Notes under the pieces: model-generated
Told to the model about the DNA's origin: nothing
The model's input: only the letters and a program-made list of their open reading frames with translations
The model's database searches: none
Assembly: GCF_046036945.1 (NCBI RefSeq)
Contig: NZ_JBJQOQ010000012.1
Coordinates: 1 to 64,000, forward strand
Source: Brevibacillus_C sp046036945
GTDB taxonomy: Bacteria > Bacillota > Bacilli > Brevibacillales > Brevibacillaceae
Reading direction: 5' to 3'
Length of the DNA stretch: 64,000 nt
Part shown: piece by piece, positions 23,174 to 31,923 of the stretch
How positions within the stretch are numbered: the first letter of the stretch is position 1
Layout of the letters: the number at the start of each line of letters is the position of its first letter
Position numbers and translations under genes: made by a program

Positions 23174-25102
23174 ATGACAAATTTGAGCCCATCTTCACGC
23201 CTGAAAGTAAAGGGGGACACGTTTTTTCTCCCTGATCCCGACGGCGGTGTGTACTTTCGAAACAACACTGGTTCTGTTCGCATCGAAGGCAGAGCGATCG
23301 ATCAGTGGATTGAAATACTGATGCCGATGTTCAACGGGGAGCACACGATGGAGGATCTGACAGACGGATTGTCGGATCAACACCGGGAGCGGGTGTATGA
23401 AATCGCAGAAATGTTATACGAAAACGGCTTTGCCCGGGATGTCAGCCAAGACCGCCCACATCAATTGGCGGCAGAAGTTCTAAGCAAGTATGCTTCTCAA
23501 ATTGAGTTTTTGGACCACTTTGTCGGTTCCGGAGCATATCGGTTTCAAAACTACCGCCAAACAGAAGTTTTGGCAGTCGGCTCCGGGCCCTTTTTTACGT
23601 CATTGGTGGCGGCTCTGTTGGAATCCGGATTGCCCAAGCTCCACGTACTGATTACCGACTCGTTGCCAACCAATCGAGTGCGATTGGACGAATTGGCCGC
23701 CCACGCTCGCAAAACGGACCCTGAAGTATCGCTGGAGGAGGTCACCTTGTCAAATGGGGGAATGAGTGCCTGGCAGGAGGCTGTAGATCCGTTTGAGTCG
23801 ATTTTGTATGTGTCCCAGCAGGGGGATGTCGAGGAACTGCGGATGCTTCAAGCTGTTTGCAGGGAGAAGGGGAAAGTGCTGCTCCCCGCCATGTTTCTAA
23901 AACAAGCGGGACTGGCGGGACCGCTGGTACATCCTGACTCTGAGAGGTGCTTTGAATCGGCATGGCGCCGGATACACCAGTCTGCGGTTTGCAAAGACCC
24001 GCAACTGCACGCCTATTCCCCCACAGCGGGAGCGATGCTGGCAAATGTCATCGTGTTTGAATTATTTAAAACGGTTGCGGGAGCAGCCGAATCGGAAGGG
24101 CAAAATCAATTCTTTCTGCTGGATCTGGAGACTTTGGAAGGAAGCTGGCATTCGTTCTTGCCGCATCCTCTTATAACCGGGCTCCCGACAGCAAAAAGGA
24201 TAGAAAACCTTGAACAAAAGCTCAAAGAAGGTTGGGACAGCGAAGAGCCTGGCGAACTGCTTCCTTTTTTTAGCCGGTTGACATCGCCCATATCAGGGGT
24301 TTTCCATGTATGGGAACAAGGTGACTTGAAACAGCTTCCGCTGGCTCAGTGCCGTGTTCAGGCAGCCGACCCGCTGTCAGAAGGACCGGCTAAGCTGCTG
24401 CCGGACATGATCTGTACGGGTCTCACCCATGAGGAAGCGATGCGGGAAGCGGGACTGGCCGGCATTGAAATGTATTGGTCGCAAATGGCTGATCTGCTCG
24501 TTCCGGTACGGGGAGAATCGCGGGAATGTATCGGTATTGGAGCGGGGGAAACGATCGCGGAAGGCGTTTGCCGCGGGCTGCAATCTTGTTTGGCCGAGGA
24601 ACTCAGAAAGCGAACGGCGGGGCAGAAGCCTTCTGTCTTTCGGGTGCACTTGGATGAAGTCGAAGATGAGCGCTGCCGTTTTTATTTACAGGCATTGAAC
24701 ACGCTGATAGGAGAGACGGCCATCTGCTTGGGTGAAGAAGTATCGGGCTTCCCCGTGGTGTGGGCCGGTGCAGGCGGCCGCTGGTGGGGCAGTGCAGGAT
24801 TAAATGTAACAATCGCGCTGCGAAAGGCGTTGCAGCAGGGGCTGTTCTGGGGACAAAACCAGGTTGCGCCAGCGGAACTGCTCGAGGTCTCGGACGTGCT
24901 GCCGGACGAAAAGGGACCGCAATCCCTTGCGATCCCCGCGTATGATGCGGGGGACTATCGTGAGCTCCTGTACTCCTCCATGCAGGTGTTAAAACAAGTC
25001 CGCAGGCGGCTGGAAGTATTGGAACTGACACTCGAACCGTTTATGAAAGAGCAGCTTGCCGGCGTGTTTGGCGTGTTGCTGCGAGAGGAGGAGTCCCGGT
25101 GA
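23174..25102 (+). CDS. TOMM F protein (ocin-ThiF-like maturation protein)
   Basis: 642-aa partner protein of the azoline-forming cyclodehydratase. Residues 1 to about 100 look like a PqqD-type peptide-recognition winged helix (VYFRNNTGSVRIEGRAIDQW ... LYENGFARD), the part that binds precursor leaders in F-dependent systems. Residues about 120-330 are ThiF/E1-like (VLAVGSGPFFTSLVAALLES) without the catalytic cysteine pattern. The C-terminal third resembles a degenerate YcaO-like region (IGIGAGETIAEGVCRGLQSC). AAAGGAGAAACAAA precedes the ATG. The stop overlaps the next gene by 4 bp. Confidence 0.85.
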   Translation: MTNLSPSSRLKVKGDTFFLPDPDGGVYFRNNTGSVRIEGRAIDQWIEILMPMFNGEHTMEDLTDGLSDQHRERVYEIAEMLYENGFARDVSQDRPHQLAAEVLSKYASQIEFLDHFVGSGAYRFQNYRQTEVLAVGSGPFFTSLVAALLESGLPKLHVLITDSLPTNRVRLDELAAHARKTDPEVSLEEVTLSNGGMSAWQEAVDPFESILYVSQQGDVEELRMLQAVCREKGKVLLPAMFLKQAGLAGPLVHPDSERCFESAWRRIHQSAVCKDPQLHAYSPTAGAMLANVIVFELFKTVAGAAESEGQNQFFLLDLETLEGSWHSFLPHPLITGLPTAKRIENLEQKLKEGWDSEEPGELLPFFSRLTSPISGVFHVWEQGDLKQLPLAQCRVQAADPLSEGPAKLLPDMICTGLTHEEAMREAGLAGIEMYWSQMADLLVPVRGESRECIGIGAGETIAEGVCRGLQSCLAEELRKRTAGQKPSVFRVHLDEVEDERCRFYLQALNTLIGETAICLGEEVSGFPVVWAGAGGRWWGSAGLNVTIALRKALQQGLFWGQNQVAPAELLEVSDVLPDEKGPQSLAIPAYDAGDYRELLYSSMQVLKQVRRRLEVLELTLEPFMKEQLAGVFGVLLREEESR

Positions 25103-27042
25103 GTGCTGTTGTGGCAATTGTCGGAGAAGGACTGTTGGCGGAATTTGCAGGTGGAGAGCTATCCGCCAAATACGAAGTCGTGCGTCAAATTGACCTAGAG
25201 GGGGGCGCGCCAGAAGGGGCGGATTTGGCGCTGGTGCTGCACGACGCTTGGCAGCCCTCCGCTCATCGCAAAGCGGAGGAGGTGTTTCAGTCTGCAGGCA
25301 TCCCATGGCTGCGCGGCTTCGTTTCATTTGGCGATGGTGTAATCGGGCCTTTGGTTCGACCGGGAGTCCCTGGGTGTTCCCAATGTGCGGACGCAAGGCA
25401 TCTCATGGAAGATAGCGAACGCCGGGAGAGGTGGGAGCTTCAACAGATGCTGGCGGAACAAGGAGGAAAGCCGAGTGATCCGTGGGTATCTCGCACGGGA
25501 ATTTGGCAGGTCGGCCAACTGCTCATCGCAGAGGTAGACAGGATACTGGAAGGAAGCCGGGCTTTTACAGAAGGAGGAGTGATTTTTATCAATCTAAAAA
25601 CGCTGAAGAGTTCACGTCACTCCTATTTGCCCAGCCCGCTGTGTCCGGTCTGCAGCCATTTGCCTGTTGATTCGGAGACAGCGGCCCGAATTTCACTGCG
25701 GCCGAGTCCGAAGGTCAGCGCAGGCAGTTTTCGCTGCCGTTCAATCGATGAACTGAAGCAATTTCTGTTTAGGGATTACCTGGATTACCGGATGGGCCTA
25801 TTAAATGGGAAAATGCATGACCTGTTGTCGCCATTTGCCACTGCAAGCGTAAATCTGCCCTTGATGACGGAGAACGAAGCGACAGCCGGGCGGACTCACT
25901 CGTATGCGGAAAGCGAGTTGACTGCGATTTTGGAGGGCTTGGAGCGGTATTGCGGACTGCAGCCGCTGGGGAAATCGGCTGGGATTCGCGACAGCTTCCG
26001 CAATCTGAAAGACCAGGCTCTTGATCCTTTGAAAGTAGGCGTCCACACGAAGCAACAGTACGCGATGCCAGGCTTTCCTTTCAATCCGTTTCATCCCGAT
26101 CACCCAATCGATTGGGTATGGGGCTATTCGTTTTTGCAGGAGCGTCCGATTTTGGTTCCGCAGCTGCTCGCATACTACAGCTTGGGCTGCGGCGATGGCT
26201 ATGTCTTCGAAACATCCAACGGCTGCGCTTTGGGGGGGAGCCTGGAGGAAGCGATTTTCTACGGTATCATGGAAGTGGTGGAGCGTGATTCATTCCTGCT
26301 GACTTGGTACGCCAGGCTGCCGCTTCCCCGGCTTGATCTTAGTTCTGCCGACGATCGGGAACTGCAGCTGATGGTCGATCGCATACGAGCAGTAGCGGGA
26401 TATGAACTGTATTTGTATAACGCGACGATGGAGAACGGTATTCCCAGCATTTGGGCGCTGGCGAAAAACAGAAAGCAAACGGGATTGAATCTCATCTGTG
26501 CCGCCGCAGCTCACCTGGACCCCATACGGGCGGCCAAGGGCGCCATACAAGAGTTGGCCGGTTTGATGCTGACGCTTGATGAGAAATGGGAGGAGAATCA
26601 GGAGGAGTATGAGCGAATGCTCCACGATCCGTACCTCGTACAAAGTATGGATGATCATGCCATGCTGTACGGTTTGCCGCAAGCCGAGGAACGCCTGCAA
26701 TTTTTGCTGGATGAAAATCGGCCGCTGCGAACGTTTGCCGAAGAATTCAAGTGGAACACCAAACATGCGGACCTGACCGATGATCTGAAAGACATTCTTC
26801 AAGGATTCCGGAGATTAAATCTCGATGTGATCGTGGTTAACCAGACGTCTTCGGAATTGGAACGGAATGGACTTCATTGCGTGAAAGTGCTGATTCCGGG
26901 AATGCTGCCGATGACGTTCGGACATCACCTTACGCGTTTGGAAGGGTTGGAGAGGGTGCTGCGGGTGCCAGCCGAACTCGGATATGCGAGACAACAGCTG
27001 ACACCGGAGCAGCTCAATCCACATCCGCATCCGTTTCCGTAA
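25099..27042 (+). CDS. TOMM cyclodehydratase, fused C-domain and YcaO (D protein)
   Basis: 647-aa enzyme that uses ATP to turn Cys (and Ser/Thr) of the precursor into azolines. Residues about 1-200 are the remnant E1-like C domain with two CXXC pairs (Cys93/Cys96 and Cys182/Cys185) that probably bind zinc. From about residue 250 the YcaO domain shows the ATP-site glutamates in YAESELTAILEGLERY and GCALGGSLEEAIFYGIMEVV. The protein ends in the Pro-rich HPHPFP tail needed by azoline-forming YcaO enzymes. The GTG start overlaps the F gene (GTGA). Read with the F protein it forms the complete cyclodehydratase. Confidence 0.92.
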   Translation: MSAVVAIVGEGLLAEFAGGELSAKYEVVRQIDLEGGAPEGADLALVLHDAWQPSAHRKAEEVFQSAGIPWLRGFVSFGDGVIGPLVRPGVPGCSQCADARHLMEDSERRERWELQQMLAEQGGKPSDPWVSRTGIWQVGQLLIAEVDRILEGSRAFTEGGVIFINLKTLKSSRHSYLPSPLCPVCSHLPVDSETAARISLRPSPKVSAGSFRCRSIDELKQFLFRDYLDYRMGLLNGKMHDLLSPFATASVNLPLMTENEATAGRTHSYAESELTAILEGLERYCGLQPLGKSAGIRDSFRNLKDQALDPLKVGVHTKQQYAMPGFPFNPFHPDHPIDWVWGYSFLQERPILVPQLLAYYSLGCGDGYVFETSNGCALGGSLEEAIFYGIMEVVERDSFLLTWYARLPLPRLDLSSADDRELQLMVDRIRAVAGYELYLYNATMENGIPSIWALAKNRKQTGLNLICAAAAHLDPIRAAKGAIQELAGLMLTLDEKWEENQEEYERMLHDPYLVQSMDDHAMLYGLPQAEERLQFLLDENRPLRTFAEEFKWNTKHADLTDDLKDILQGFRRLNLDVIVVNQTSSELERNGLHCVKVLIPGMLPMTFGHHLTRLEGLERVLRVPAELGYARQQLTPEQLNPHPHPFP

Positions 27043-27064
27043 GCCAGGACGGGGAGAGAGAAGG

Positions 27065-28648
27065 ATGAATCTGGAGGAATTTTTGTACAATCTGCAGTTT
27101 GACATTGAAAAGGTCAAACCGCCGGATGTAGACGTAGATTGGGATGATGCGCCGCTTCCGTATAAGATCTACCGGGGACTGCCGGTGTTTCCGCTGTCTT
27201 CCGAGGTACCGCTTTCGCTGGAAGGGGTAAGTGAACCGAAGGAACCTGATGTTCGCCAGATCGGCCATTTTCTCTGGTACGTATACGGGCTTACGCAATT
27301 GGCTCAATCGGCCGTTCCCTTGTATTCTCTGAAGCCGGCGTTGGGTATCATGCATACGCTTCGGCGTTTTGTTCCCTCCGGAGGGGCATTGTATCCCAGT
27401 GAATTGTACGTGTATCTGAAAGTGGAGGATTTGCCTTTTGGGATGTACCATTACGATGCTGCGCACCATCGCCTGGTTTTGGTGCGTGAAGGCAATTTCG
27501 ATGCCTATCTGGCCCGGGCTCTGGGCAATCGCTGTGACGTGTCGGCTTGTTTTGGGGCTGTGTTTGTGTCGACCATGTTCTGGAAAAACTTCTTTAAGTA
27601 CCATAACTTTGCCTATCGCCTGCAAGGACTGGATGCCGGGGTATTGATCGGACAGTTGTTGGAGGTGTCAAAGCGGTTTGGGTTTGAAACGGGCGTGTAC
27701 TTCCGCTTTTTGGATCAGGCCGTCAACCATTTACTCGGGCTGTCCGAACAAGAGGAGAGCGTGTATGCAGTGATCCCGCTGTCGATAAAACCTCCCGCTG
27801 CCTGGTTTGCCAACCGTGATGGCGAAGCCGGGAAGCAGGTTGCTGCCGAGCAGTTGTGCCGGGAGCTGTCACCGATTGCTCCTCGTCACTACGTGCGGTC
27901 GCGAAGGGTCAAAGAGTATCCCATGCTCATCAAGCTAAACAAAGCCTCCTTTTTGGAGGCGATCGGGCCGGTTCAATGGACAGCAGAGAGAAGCGAGAAT
28001 GACAGCGGCAGCCAGATGGCGCCTCTCCCTCGCGTAGATAGATTGACCTATGACCTTGCATCGGTCAGCCAAAAACGCTGTTCGCCAGGGGACGACTTCG
28101 TTTTCGGCCAGGTTGATCCATCTCAACTTGCCACACTGCTGCATGAAGCGACGGCCTCCTTCTCGTATCGAAGTGATTTGGATGAAGCCTCCAAGCAGCC
28201 TCGGCAGCGCGTTTCGCTTTATGGATGCCTATTTGGCGTTGAAGACATACCACATGGTGCCTACCAGTATGACAGTGCTGCTCACGCCTTGCGTCCATTG
28301 CTCCCCGGGGACCAGCGGGACCTGCTGCATGAGGGGATGTCGATGTTCGGTGTCAACCTGTTCCAGGTGCCTATGTGTCTGCATGTAGCGGGGAATCGGG
28401 ATTTCCTGTTGCCGGCGCTGGGATACAGAGGGTACCGCATCCTGCAAATGGAAGCGGGGATGCTCGTGCAGCGCTTGCTGCTGGCAGCGTCTGCCATCGG
28501 GTTAGGAGGGCACCCGTTACTGGATTTTCATACCCAAACGTGCGATGAGATTTACAAGCTGGCTGCTTTTGAAAAAACAAGCCTGATCCAAATCCCGGTC
28601 GGTCACTACTGCCTTCGAACCCGGCTGCAGGGAGGCTTGCATAGTTAG
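27065..28648 (+). CDS. SagB-type FMN dehydrogenase, double nitroreductase domain
   Basis: 527-aa protein that would oxidise azolines to aromatic azoles with FMN. Two nitroreductase-like halves are visible: one around residues 85-255 (FVPSGGALYPSELYVYL ... FGMYHYDAAHHRLVL) and one around 345-520 (VSLYGCLFGVEDIPHGAYQYDSAAHALRPL). Such duplicated SagB proteins occur in heterocycloanthracin-type clusters. Only the first half keeps the full SGGALYPSE motif, so the second may be structural. Last gene of the operon, GAGAGAAGG before the ATG, terminator directly after. Confidence 0.9.
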   Translation: MNLEEFLYNLQFDIEKVKPPDVDVDWDDAPLPYKIYRGLPVFPLSSEVPLSLEGVSEPKEPDVRQIGHFLWYVYGLTQLAQSAVPLYSLKPALGIMHTLRRFVPSGGALYPSELYVYLKVEDLPFGMYHYDAAHHRLVLVREGNFDAYLARALGNRCDVSACFGAVFVSTMFWKNFFKYHNFAYRLQGLDAGVLIGQLLEVSKRFGFETGVYFRFLDQAVNHLLGLSEQEESVYAVIPLSIKPPAAWFANRDGEAGKQVAAEQLCRELSPIAPRHYVRSRRVKEYPMLIKLNKASFLEAIGPVQWTAERSENDSGSQMAPLPRVDRLTYDLASVSQKRCSPGDDFVFGQVDPSQLATLLHEATASFSYRSDLDEASKQPRQRVSLYGCLFGVEDIPHGAYQYDSAAHALRPLLPGDQRDLLHEGMSMFGVNLFQVPMCLHVAGNRDFLLPALGYRGYRILQMEAGMLVQRLLLAASAIGLGGHPLLDFHTQTCDEIYKLAAFEKTSLIQIPVGHYCLRTRLQGGLHS

Positions 28649-28672
28649 CTCAAAAAAGGACACACGCAAGAA

Positions 28673-28715
28673 AACCACCTGTGGCGCTGTTTGGGCGCCG
28701 TCGGGTGGTCTTTTT
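28673..28715 (+). terminator. Terminator ending the TOMM operon
   Basis: ACCACC / GGGTGGT with inner GGCGC / GCGCC, followed by TTTTT. Confidence 0.85.
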
Positions 28716-28727
28716 GCTGGAGTGCAC

Positions 28728-29042
28728 TTATTGGTGAGTCTGCCCGGGTTCAAAGTCCTGCTGAACCCGAAACCAGATGTTCAAATCGTTGATGACGCTG
28801 GCCAATTCCGCGATTTCTTTGATCAGCTCGCATGAACGCTGGAAATTTTCTTCGTCATGCAGCTGTTCCTGCTTCTGGTTGATGATTCTCTCCAACTGAA
28901 GAATCCGATCAGGAATTCGCGCGCGAATTTCTTCCCACTTCAGCAGCATGTCGGCCCGCTCCTGAGTGGAGTACATGTCCCACTCCCGATCCAGGGCGGG
29001 AAGGGGAATCCCCAGTCGATGATCCAAGACAAAATGGTCCAA
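28728..29042 (-). CDS. Hypothetical helical protein
   Basis: 104-aa protein without a recognised family. The first part includes FVLDHRLGIPLPALDREWD; the rest is predicted helical and possibly coiled coil (ILQLERIINQKQEQLHDEEN). No signal peptide or membrane segment. Monocistronic, convergent with the TOMM operon and divergent from the YqxD gene; I see no sign that it belongs to the peptide cluster. Confidence 0.6.
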   Translation of the reverse strand: MDHFVLDHRLGIPLPALDREWDMYSTQERADMLLKWEEIRARIPDRILQLERIINQKQEQLHDEENFQRSCELIKEIAELASVINDLNIWFRVQQDFEPGQTHQ

Positions 29043-29130
29043 AATCCTGCTTCACTCCTCTCTCGTCCTCTACATCATATCACAGAAGAGCGTGGTACAA
29101 TGTAGAGAAAAAGCGAAGGGGTTGATTCCG

Positions 29131-29583
29131 TTGCCTCATCGGGTGCTCGTTGATGCCGATGCATGTCCCAGGTCGGCGCTTGCCATCGTCGAAACGGTCT
29201 GCAAAGAATACGGTTGGACATGCCTTACTTACGCCAGTTACAACCATCTGCGAACCGGTCCCAACCACACAGTCGTCGATGCCGAACCGCAAGCGGTCGA
29301 CATCAAACTGACAAACGACACGCTGCCAGGCGATATCGTCGTCACACAGGATATCGGTCTGGCAGCGCTGATCCTGGCCAAACAGGCAAAGGCCCTCTCG
29401 CCCCACGGCGAAGTCTTTTCCCACGAGAATATCGCTTTTCAGCTGGAAAAGCGAAATGAACAGGCCAGGTACCGCCGCGGGGGAGGAAGGACTCGCGGAC
29501 CCTCTGCCCGCACCGGCAAAGACGATCAGCGCTTTGCCGCCTCGCTGCGCCTCCTGCTCGCCGCAGCCGATGAGCGCGAGTGA
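29131..29583 (+). CDS. yqxD: YaiI/YqxD family protein (UPF0178)
   Basis: 150-aa member of the YaiI/YqxD family, a PIN-like fold of unknown function. Hallmarks: VLVDADACP at the start, NHTVVDAEPQAVDIKL, and DIVVTQDIGLAALIL; the tail is basic (RYRRGGGRTRGPSARTGKDDQRF). The TTG at 29131 is chosen because AAGGGG lies 8 bases before it and the family begins just before VLVDADACP. A TACAAT -10 box is at 29096-29101. Confidence 0.85.
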   Translation: MPHRVLVDADACPRSALAIVETVCKEYGWTCLTYASYNHLRTGPNHTVVDAEPQAVDIKLTNDTLPGDIVVTQDIGLAALILAKQAKALSPHGEVFSHENIAFQLEKRNEQARYRRGGGRTRGPSARTGKDDQRFAASLRLLLAAADERE

Positions 29584-29584
29584 C

Positions 29585-30466
29585 CTAAACGGGGTAGCCG
29601 AATTCACGCATCAGGTTCAACCACTTTTCGACGCTTGACCGATGCTTTTTTTCCGGGGGCAGCACGATGTAGACGGAGCGCTTCGGCGGTGTGCTGCCGC
29701 TGATCGTAATTTGCCTGAGCGTCCCGTCAGCCAGCTCCGCTTTTACCGTCGAACGGGTGACGAGGCTGACACCCAGTCCTTCCTTGACGAAGTCGATGGC
29801 CAATTGCGGCTTGTCAAGCTGCAGCTTGGGCACGTAACTGGGCGGCAGGGACTGGTGAATCCATTCGTGAAAGGGCGGACCCCAGTTGACGTACAACAGC
29901 GGCAGCTGCGCCAGCTCCGATACATCGACAACCTGTTTTTGTGTCACCGGATGGGAAGGCGAGCCGACCAGCACAATCTCGTCCTCGTAGAACGGGATGA
30001 CCTCGAAGTTGGGCAGGGACGGCGGAATGTAGACGATCCCCAGCTGGATGATGTGGTCGAGCAGATAACCGATGACGTCTGAGGAATGCCCGGTTTTGGT
30101 CCCGATGGCGATCTTTGGATAGCGCAGGTGGTATTCCTTCAAGATCGGTTCCAGCATGAAGGTCCAGATCGAGTCCAGGCTGCCGATCGTAAAGCGATCT
30201 TCGTACGGCTGCAGAGCGGCCACTTCGCTCAAACCTTCGTGGGCCAGCTTCAGGATCCGCTCGGCGTAAGGAAGGAGGGCGAGTCCCGCCTGTGTAATTT
30301 CCACACTCCTTTTGTCGCGGATAAACAGGGGTTTTCCCACCCGCTCTTCCAGCTGCTTGATCCGCATCGTAATGGTCGACTGTACGAGGTGGAGGCTTTC
30401 CGCCGCCTTGGTAAAATTTTTCGTTTGTGCCAGGGTATAAAAGGCCTTTAGCTGCTCGAAGTCCAT
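29585..30466 (-). CDS. LysR-family transcriptional regulator
   Basis: 293-aa regulator. ATG 30466 gives the family start MDFEQLKAFYTLAQTKNFTK with the helix-turn-helix AAESLHLVQSTITMRIKQLE, then the periplasmic-binding-like effector domain (DRFTIGSLDSIWTFMLEPIL). Divergent from an MFS transporter with 127 bp between them, the common layout in which a LysR protein controls the adjacent efflux gene. The inducer is unknown. Confidence 0.9.
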   Translation of the reverse strand: MDFEQLKAFYTLAQTKNFTKAAESLHLVQSTITMRIKQLEERVGKPLFIRDKRSVEITQAGLALLPYAERILKLAHEGLSEVAALQPYEDRFTIGSLDSIWTFMLEPILKEYHLRYPKIAIGTKTGHSSDVIGYLLDHIIQLGIVYIPPSLPNFEVIPFYEDEIVLVGSPSHPVTQKQVVDVSELAQLPLLYVNWGPPFHEWIHQSLPPSYVPKLQLDKPQLAIDFVKEGLGVSLVTRSTVKAELADGTLRQITISGSTPPKRSVYIVLPPEKKHRSSVEKWLNLMREFGYPV

Positions 30467-30504
30467 CAAATGATTACCTCTTATGAAAAAGATTGATAAC
30501 ACTG

Positions 30505-30520
30505 AACGAAATTGTTCGTT
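30505..30520. promoter_or_regulatory. Inverted repeat between lysR and MFS genes
   Basis: AACGAA-ATTG-TTCGTT, a perfect 6+6 inverted repeat in the divergent promoter region; candidate LysR operator. Confidence 0.5.
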
Positions 30521-30593
30521 TCTCAAATTATACAATTTTATGTAAGCTGGGGGTAGCTTCATTGAAATACGGTTGAAAGTGGGCAGGATTTAC

Positions 30594-31799
30594 ATGAATC
30601 GAGAAGTTTGGCGGCAAACTCCAGTTTCAGTCAAATGTTTGCTGGCCGTATCGTTTTTGATGAACATGGGCTTCTATGCGCTCATCCCCTATTTAACCCT
30701 GTATCTGACCGGAAGCTTTGCCTGGACGGTCGCGATGGCCGGACTGATGCTTGGCGTCCGGCAGTTTTCCCAACAGGGCTTTGCCTTTATCGGCGGGATG
30801 GCGGCCGACAAATTTGGCTACAAGGCCACAATGCTGCTGGGATTGATCGTGCGGGCCGCCGGTTTCACCATGTTTGCTTTTTGCACGGAGACCTGGCAGT
30901 TCTTTTTGGCGGCGTTTCTCTCCGGAATGGGCGGCTCCCTGTTTGATCCTGCCGTCTCCGCAGCGTACGTCATCCTGACACCCGGGTCCATTCGCCAGGA
31001 AGTCTTCGCCTTCAAGAACGTGCTGAACAACGTTGGCGTCGTCGGCTCGCAGCTGATCGGCACCGTGCTCGCAACAGTGGATTTTTTCTGGCTGTCGCTC
31101 TTTTCCGGAATGCTGTACGTCGGCTGTGCCACAGTCGCCTTTTTCTATTTGCCGCCAATCCAGGCTGGCAACAAAAAAGGGGGGATGGGCGCCGGCTTCC
31201 GGCATATTTTGCGGGACGGCTCGTTTCTCAGCTACACGGGGATCCTGATCGGATTCTACTATGTGAATATGCAGTTGTTCTTGTCTGTGCCGCAGATGGC
31301 GGAGCACGTGCTGGGCAGCAAGACTGGCGTCGGGGTTGTGCTTGCTACGGTTGCCGTATCCGTCATCCTGTTTCAAATGAAAATCTTGCATTGGGTTGAA
31401 GGCTTTCAGCAGCGTTTTACCCTGATCGGCATAGGAGCGCTGGTCATGGGAGCGGGGCTGTTTTTGCTTTCCTTCGCGGGCTCGCTTTGGGCGATGATGC
31501 TCGACGTATTTATTTTTGCGATCGGCACCATGATCTCTGCGCCTTTTCTGATCGACATGGTCCCGCGGTTTGCACCCAAAGAATACATCGGCGCCTACTA
31601 CGGGTTCAACGGGTACTCGCTGGCGTTTGGCGGCTCCATCGGCACCTTTTTCGGCGGCTGGATGTACGATCTGGGAGTACAGCTCGATCTGCCGTGGCTC
31701 CCCTGGTCGATCTGCCTGGTCATCGGCATGCTGGTCGCTTGGGGATTGTATACATTGGAAGGGAAGCTGCACGTAAAAGTAAGAGGCCAGTCAGCCTAG
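30594..31799 (+). CDS. MFS transporter (drug efflux type)
   Basis: 401-aa permease with twelve hydrophobic segments. The loop FIGGMAADKFGYKATMLLGL is the MFS motif A (GGxxADrxGrk), placing it among H+-coupled antiporters such as MdtH/YttB-like multidrug exporters. ATG 30594 follows GGGCAGG; an upstream TTG is less likely. Controlled presumably by the divergent LysR protein. It is 1.9 kb from the TOMM operon and in its own unit, so a role as peptide exporter is not indicated. Confidence 0.87.
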   Translation: MNREVWRQTPVSVKCLLAVSFLMNMGFYALIPYLTLYLTGSFAWTVAMAGLMLGVRQFSQQGFAFIGGMAADKFGYKATMLLGLIVRAAGFTMFAFCTETWQFFLAAFLSGMGGSLFDPAVSAAYVILTPGSIRQEVFAFKNVLNNVGVVGSQLIGTVLATVDFFWLSLFSGMLYVGCATVAFFYLPPIQAGNKKGGMGAGFRHILRDGSFLSYTGILIGFYYVNMQLFLSVPQMAEHVLGSKTGVGVVLATVAVSVILFQMKILHWVEGFQQRFTLIGIGALVMGAGLFLLSFAGSLWAMMLDVFIFAIGTMISAPFLIDMVPRFAPKEYIGAYYGFNGYSLAFGGSIGTFFGGWMYDLGVQLDLPWLPWSICLVIGMLVAWGLYTLEGKLHVKVRGQSA

Positions 31800-31923
31800 A
31801 TCAAGACAGATTTCTCCCATCGGCAAAAACAGCGAAGCTCTTCTGCAGGGGATACCGAAGCGGATTTTGGATACCCTGAGGGAAGAATTCATTCCAGTAA
31901 CAAGCATGGGAGGATCGGAAACG

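Noticed and set aside
28728..29042. Immunity protein or second precursor for the peptide cluster
   Set aside because: Opposite strand, beyond the operon terminator, helical and soluble, no leader-core features.
30693..31772. 359-codon minus-strand frame opposite the MFS gene
   Set aside because: Shadow of the GC-rich MFS coding sequence; no motif or start signal.
30594..31799. MFS pump as exporter of the azole peptide
   Set aside because: Separate transcription unit with its own LysR regulator, two unrelated genes in between, and MFS motif A of small-molecule antiporters.
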